This document shows positions 61,546 through 64,000 of a DNA stretch of 64,000 bases, piece by piece (within the stretch, counting starts at the first letter, position 1; every line of letters begins with the position of its first letter). The notes under the pieces were generated by a model that was not told the DNA's origin, made no database searches, and worked only from the letters and a program-made list of their open reading frames with translations. Source of the DNA: an uncultured Alphaproteobacteria bacterium (GTDB taxonomy: Bacteria > Pseudomonadota > Alphaproteobacteria > CAAHEQ01 > UBA3637); contig CAKQBW010000005.1 in assembly GCA_934216505.1 (NCBI GenBank), positions 3,104 to 67,103 of the forward strand. The letters run 5' to 3'. A program made the position numbers and the translations under genes.

Positions 61546-61686
61546 CAGACTCTCCTTTCTTTCTTTTTAGATTAAAGGGAGTTTCCTTTTTTTTCATTTA
61601 ACTTTTTTAATGTCAAAATAACCTATTGAAAAATAACTTCTTTTTAAATATAACAACAATGAACATTATATGAAATAAAACAAAAA

Positions 61687-61710
61687 TCCCACGGGGAAAA
61701 TCCCGTGGGA
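61687..61710 (-). terminator. Terminator of right-edge Cys-rich gene
   Basis: TCCCACGGG / CCCGTGGGA stem with a GAAAAT-type loop, followed on the minus strand by five T. Placed 20 bases after the stop codon. Confidence 0.8.
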
Positions 61711-61729
61711 AAAAGGGGCTCTCTCTTTT

Positions 61730-64000
61730 TTAATAGACACGACACTTTGTATCAACGATACAGGCTTCACAAAAATTGCGAATATTAATGTCTATTTGAT
61801 AGGTCTTCCCCGCCTTCAAAGTAATCGTTTCTTCAAAGGCTTTGGTCTTTAATTGCCCTTTGAGCTTATACTTTCCTTTAGGATCAAGATATTTGTACTG
61901 CACATACCCCATCTTATTACAATTTTCAAAATTGTTCAACCCTGAGACATTCACCAAAGTGGGACCACCCACTTCTTTTACAAAAATCCTTTGGACAAAT
62001 CCCGAAAGGTCATTTTCCCAAAAATGACTGTCCGACGTATCAAAGATACCCAAAATTTGGAACTTTAATTGTGTGTCATTCAGCACCGTAATTGTATCAT
62101 CGGCATAAATACGATAAATATCATTTTCTTCAGGATCATTACACCCCGCCCACTTTGTTTGAGCACGATTTAAATAACACATTTTCACTTTCTTGGAGTA
62201 GCCAATTCGTTCTGTTTTTATCGTCAAAGGACGGCATTGTTTCACATCGTCTTGGCACACCAATTTCCCTTCGCTGGAGGTCACCAAGTTCGTTGAACAA
62301 CATTTTTCCGCCCCATTTGAATCCGTATATTTTCTGCTTTCCGAACAACAGGTTTGTCCTGCAGGCACCCTGTTTTGGCCACAGCATCGTTTAACCCCTT
62401 TGGCATCTGTATAAACTTTTTCAGGGGCACAGCATTTGCTGGAAGTTTTTGTTTTATCCCCCAAAATTTCAAACCCTTCAGGACAACAATAAGAAACTAC
62501 GCCTGAGCCAAACTTATAGCCTTTAAATTCAGCATTCACAGACCCCGCAATCAAGCGGTCGTTGGTGCAACACCCCGCCACTTGCGTTTGGCTGCGCGTT
62601 GTTTTGTTATAGGCTTTGGTGTATAAAGGGGCCTCACAATCACCACATTGTTCCCCAGACTCATCGCAATAAGAACAGCAGGAAGTCCCACACACCACTT
62701 TGTCGCAACATTGCTTTTCTCCCTTTTCATCCACACTCACTTGTTTGGTGGGACAACATCCTTGTTTTGTTGCCTTTTCAGATGTTGCACAACATTTTTT
62801 ATTGTCATCTGTGGTCCGATCTGCGGGGCAACAACTATACCCTATTGTTTCAAAACCGTCCTTACAACATCCATATTGTGGTGAAGATTCCCCTTTCTTC
62901 CACCCCTTAAAGGAAATCATATTTCCTCCTACGATACGGGTCAATTTCTTTAAAGTACAACACCCTGTTTGGTTTTCCTCTGTTTGCAGATCATTTTTCG
63001 CATTGTACTTTTGCCCATACAGAGGCACTTCACACACATCAGGATCAGGATTAGGTTCATCAATCTTAGGTTGAGGACACTTTTCATTATCATATTTTAA
63101 GGCCCCACCAATACAACATTTCCCGTCCGATTGTTTGTTGGATCCATCTGATTCATTTTGCCATACATATTTTTTTGAGGCCGTGTTCAAAACACATTTT
63201 TGGCAAGACTCTTGATCCATCACCACTGTCCCATTTTGACAATGTGCACATTCCCCAATGTCTTCATTATCATTGTTCATACAACCTGTCGGACTGGAAA
63301 TTTCGGGCGTTTGACAGAGCGGACATTTGGCCGCCCCCGTGCATTGATAACAAGCCGTCTCATTAATCAATTTTTTCGTTTCTAAAGTCTGTCCAATTCG
63401 GCAACTTGGAGCTGTTTCACTCCATTCGGCCCCAAAATATTCGGCACAAGTTTTCAATACGCATTTATGACAGGATTCCCCAGTGGGCAAAGTCTGTTCT
63501 TCGGACTTTTTATACCCGTCCCGACACTCCTTAAAGGTAAAGCCTTCGGGACAAGCACATTCCCCCGAATAGTGCAAGTATTTCGGACACCCCGGTGTCG
63601 CTGAATCAACACGCGCTCTTTGGGTATAGCAAGCGGGTTCTTCTTCATCTTTTTCACAACACAAAGTTTTATTGATACATTGTGTGCCTTCGGGACATTC
63701 AAAAACTTTTGTCGTTAAACAGCCATCGGCGTCATATTGAGGTTCCCCTTCACATTGATAAGTGAAAGACACATGATCACAAGCTCCGCCCAATGGGCCA
63801 TCACCACCCCCATTGCCATCACCATTTCCACCATCATCATTGGAGGACCCCGAAAAATACAATTCCATTTCATTGCTAGTGACACAGGGGTGATTTTCTT
63901 CCCCATTGATTTTAAAGTTTTTAACATGAAAGATATTAAATTTTTTCAATTCTTCACAAATTTCTTTGGATTGATTTTTTAAAATAACGACAAATTCGCC
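61730..64000 (-). CDS. Large Cys-rich repeat protein, probably prepilin-family C-terminus (5' end outside window)
   Basis: The frame is open to the right edge; no ATG start lies in the window, so about 756 residues of the C-terminal part are seen. The first visible residues, GEFVVILKNQSKEICEELKK, align with the segment FSLTLENVAMDVCNQMK of the prepilin-like proteins, with the conserved Cys, so an upstream prepilin domain is likely. Next come a Gly/Asp-rich linker (GNGDGNGGGDGPLGG) and about 450 residues with dense Cys repeats (CCPADRTTDDNKKCC-, CCSESRKYTDSNGAEKCC-type units). The final ~150 residues (from TERIGYSKKV) are beta-rich, with fewer Cys. Probably a long disulfide-stabilised surface stalk. 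Confidence 0.75.
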   Translation of the reverse strand, partial: GEFVVILKNQSKEICEELKKFNIFHVKNFKINGEENHPCVTSNEMELYFSGSSNDDGGNGDGNGGGDGPLGGACDHVSFTYQCEGEPQYDADGCLTTKVFECPEGTQCINKTLCCEKDEEEPACYTQRARVDSATPGCPKYLHYSGECACPEGFTFKECRDGYKKSEEQTLPTGESCHKCVLKTCAEYFGAEWSETAPSCRIGQTLETKKLINETACYQCTGAAKCPLCQTPEISSPTGCMNNDNEDIGECAHCQNGTVVMDQESCQKCVLNTASKKYVWQNESDGSNKQSDGKCCIGGALKYDNEKCPQPKIDEPNPDPDVCEVPLYGQKYNAKNDLQTEENQTGCCTLKKLTRIVGGNMISFKGWKKGESSPQYGCCKDGFETIGYSCCPADRTTDDNKKCCATSEKATKQGCCPTKQVSVDEKGEKQCCDKVVCGTSCCSYCDESGEQCGDCEAPLYTKAYNKTTRSQTQVAGCCTNDRLIAGSVNAEFKGYKFGSGVVSYCCPEGFEILGDKTKTSSKCCAPEKVYTDAKGVKRCCGQNRVPAGQTCCSESRKYTDSNGAEKCCSTNLVTSSEGKLVCQDDVKQCRPLTIKTERIGYSKKVKMCYLNRAQTKWAGCNDPEENDIYRIYADDTITVLNDTQLKFQILGIFDTSDSHFWENDLSGFVQRIFVKEVGGPTLVNVSGLNNFENCNKMGYVQYKYLDPKGKYKLKGQLKTKAFEETITLKAGKTYQIDINIRNFCEACIVDTKCRVY

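Overview
The window looks like a chromosomal segment of an uncultured, anaerobic, host-associated Gram-negative alphaproteobacterium; this is inferred from gene content only. Alphaproteobacterial markers are a FYDLN-acid zinc-ribbon protein, an ELM1-family protein, a short-form Aas and a 'WRPPGNR'-type uracil-DNA glycosylase. Gram-negative envelope genes include lpxC, lolC/lolD, an MsbA-like exporter, an NlpD-like lipoprotein, a FadL-like porin and an autotransporter. Anaerobic metabolism is indicated by pyruvate:ferredoxin oxidoreductase (nifJ), class III ribonucleotide reductase (nrdD in two pieces plus nrdG) and ThyX-type thymidylate synthesis. No rRNA, CRISPR array, transposase or phage genes were seen.

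Layout. 1-3.5 kb: the 3' part of an autotransporter adhesin and a secreted partner. 3.8-5.3 kb: a prepilin-like protein with a C-type-lectin-like C-terminus and a repeat-rich upstream region. 5.3-16.4 kb: tRNA-Thr, small genes, an MsbA-like exporter, and a conspicuously AT-rich surface-glycan operon (two GT-B-like domains, a kinase, a nucleotidyltransferase-HAD fusion, a WavE protein), followed by a serine recombinase and decayed small genes. 16.4-26.2 kb: tadA, a small prepilin, a GT2 enzyme and housekeeping genes (rluB-like, rsmD, tkt, dapA, rpsA, FYDLN, algH, BOF). 26.2-29.3 kb: a HAD enzyme, small lipoproteins, paired half-size DMT transporters and a structured RNA. 29.3-34.7 kb: nifJ, a cluster of REP-like repeats and a second prepilin/lectin paralogue. 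34.8-54.5 kb: thyX, ELM1, rpmG, UDG, TPR and Sel1 proteins, nlpD, a DsbA-like protein, fadL, lolD/lolC, uvrD, tatD, tcdA, lpxC, an ASADH-like protein and an M23 endopeptidase. 54.5-64 kb: an XRE regulator, GT2, nrdG/nrdD, tRNA-Gly, aas and a very Cys-rich protein cut by the right edge.

How it fits together. Much of the window builds the outer envelope: lipid A synthesis (lpxC), lipid/LPS export (MsbA-like), glycan decoration (the AT-rich operon and two GT2 enzymes), lipoprotein sorting (lolCD), murein remodelling (NlpD-like and M23), phospholipid repair (aas), and displayed adhesins (autotransporter and prepilin-like proteins). The prepilin-like family is the most unusual theme. At least two paralogues share an almost identical N-terminal half, an 18-bp palindrome and a long upstream block, but have different Cys-rich/lectin-like C-termini. 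The Cys-rich protein at the right edge appears to carry the same linker motif.

Other items worth attention are the structured RNA with its own promoter and terminator ahead of a small lipoprotein, a 22-residue Cys-Gly peptide, several genes too short for ordinary gene callers, and enzyme paralogues with replaced catalytic residues.
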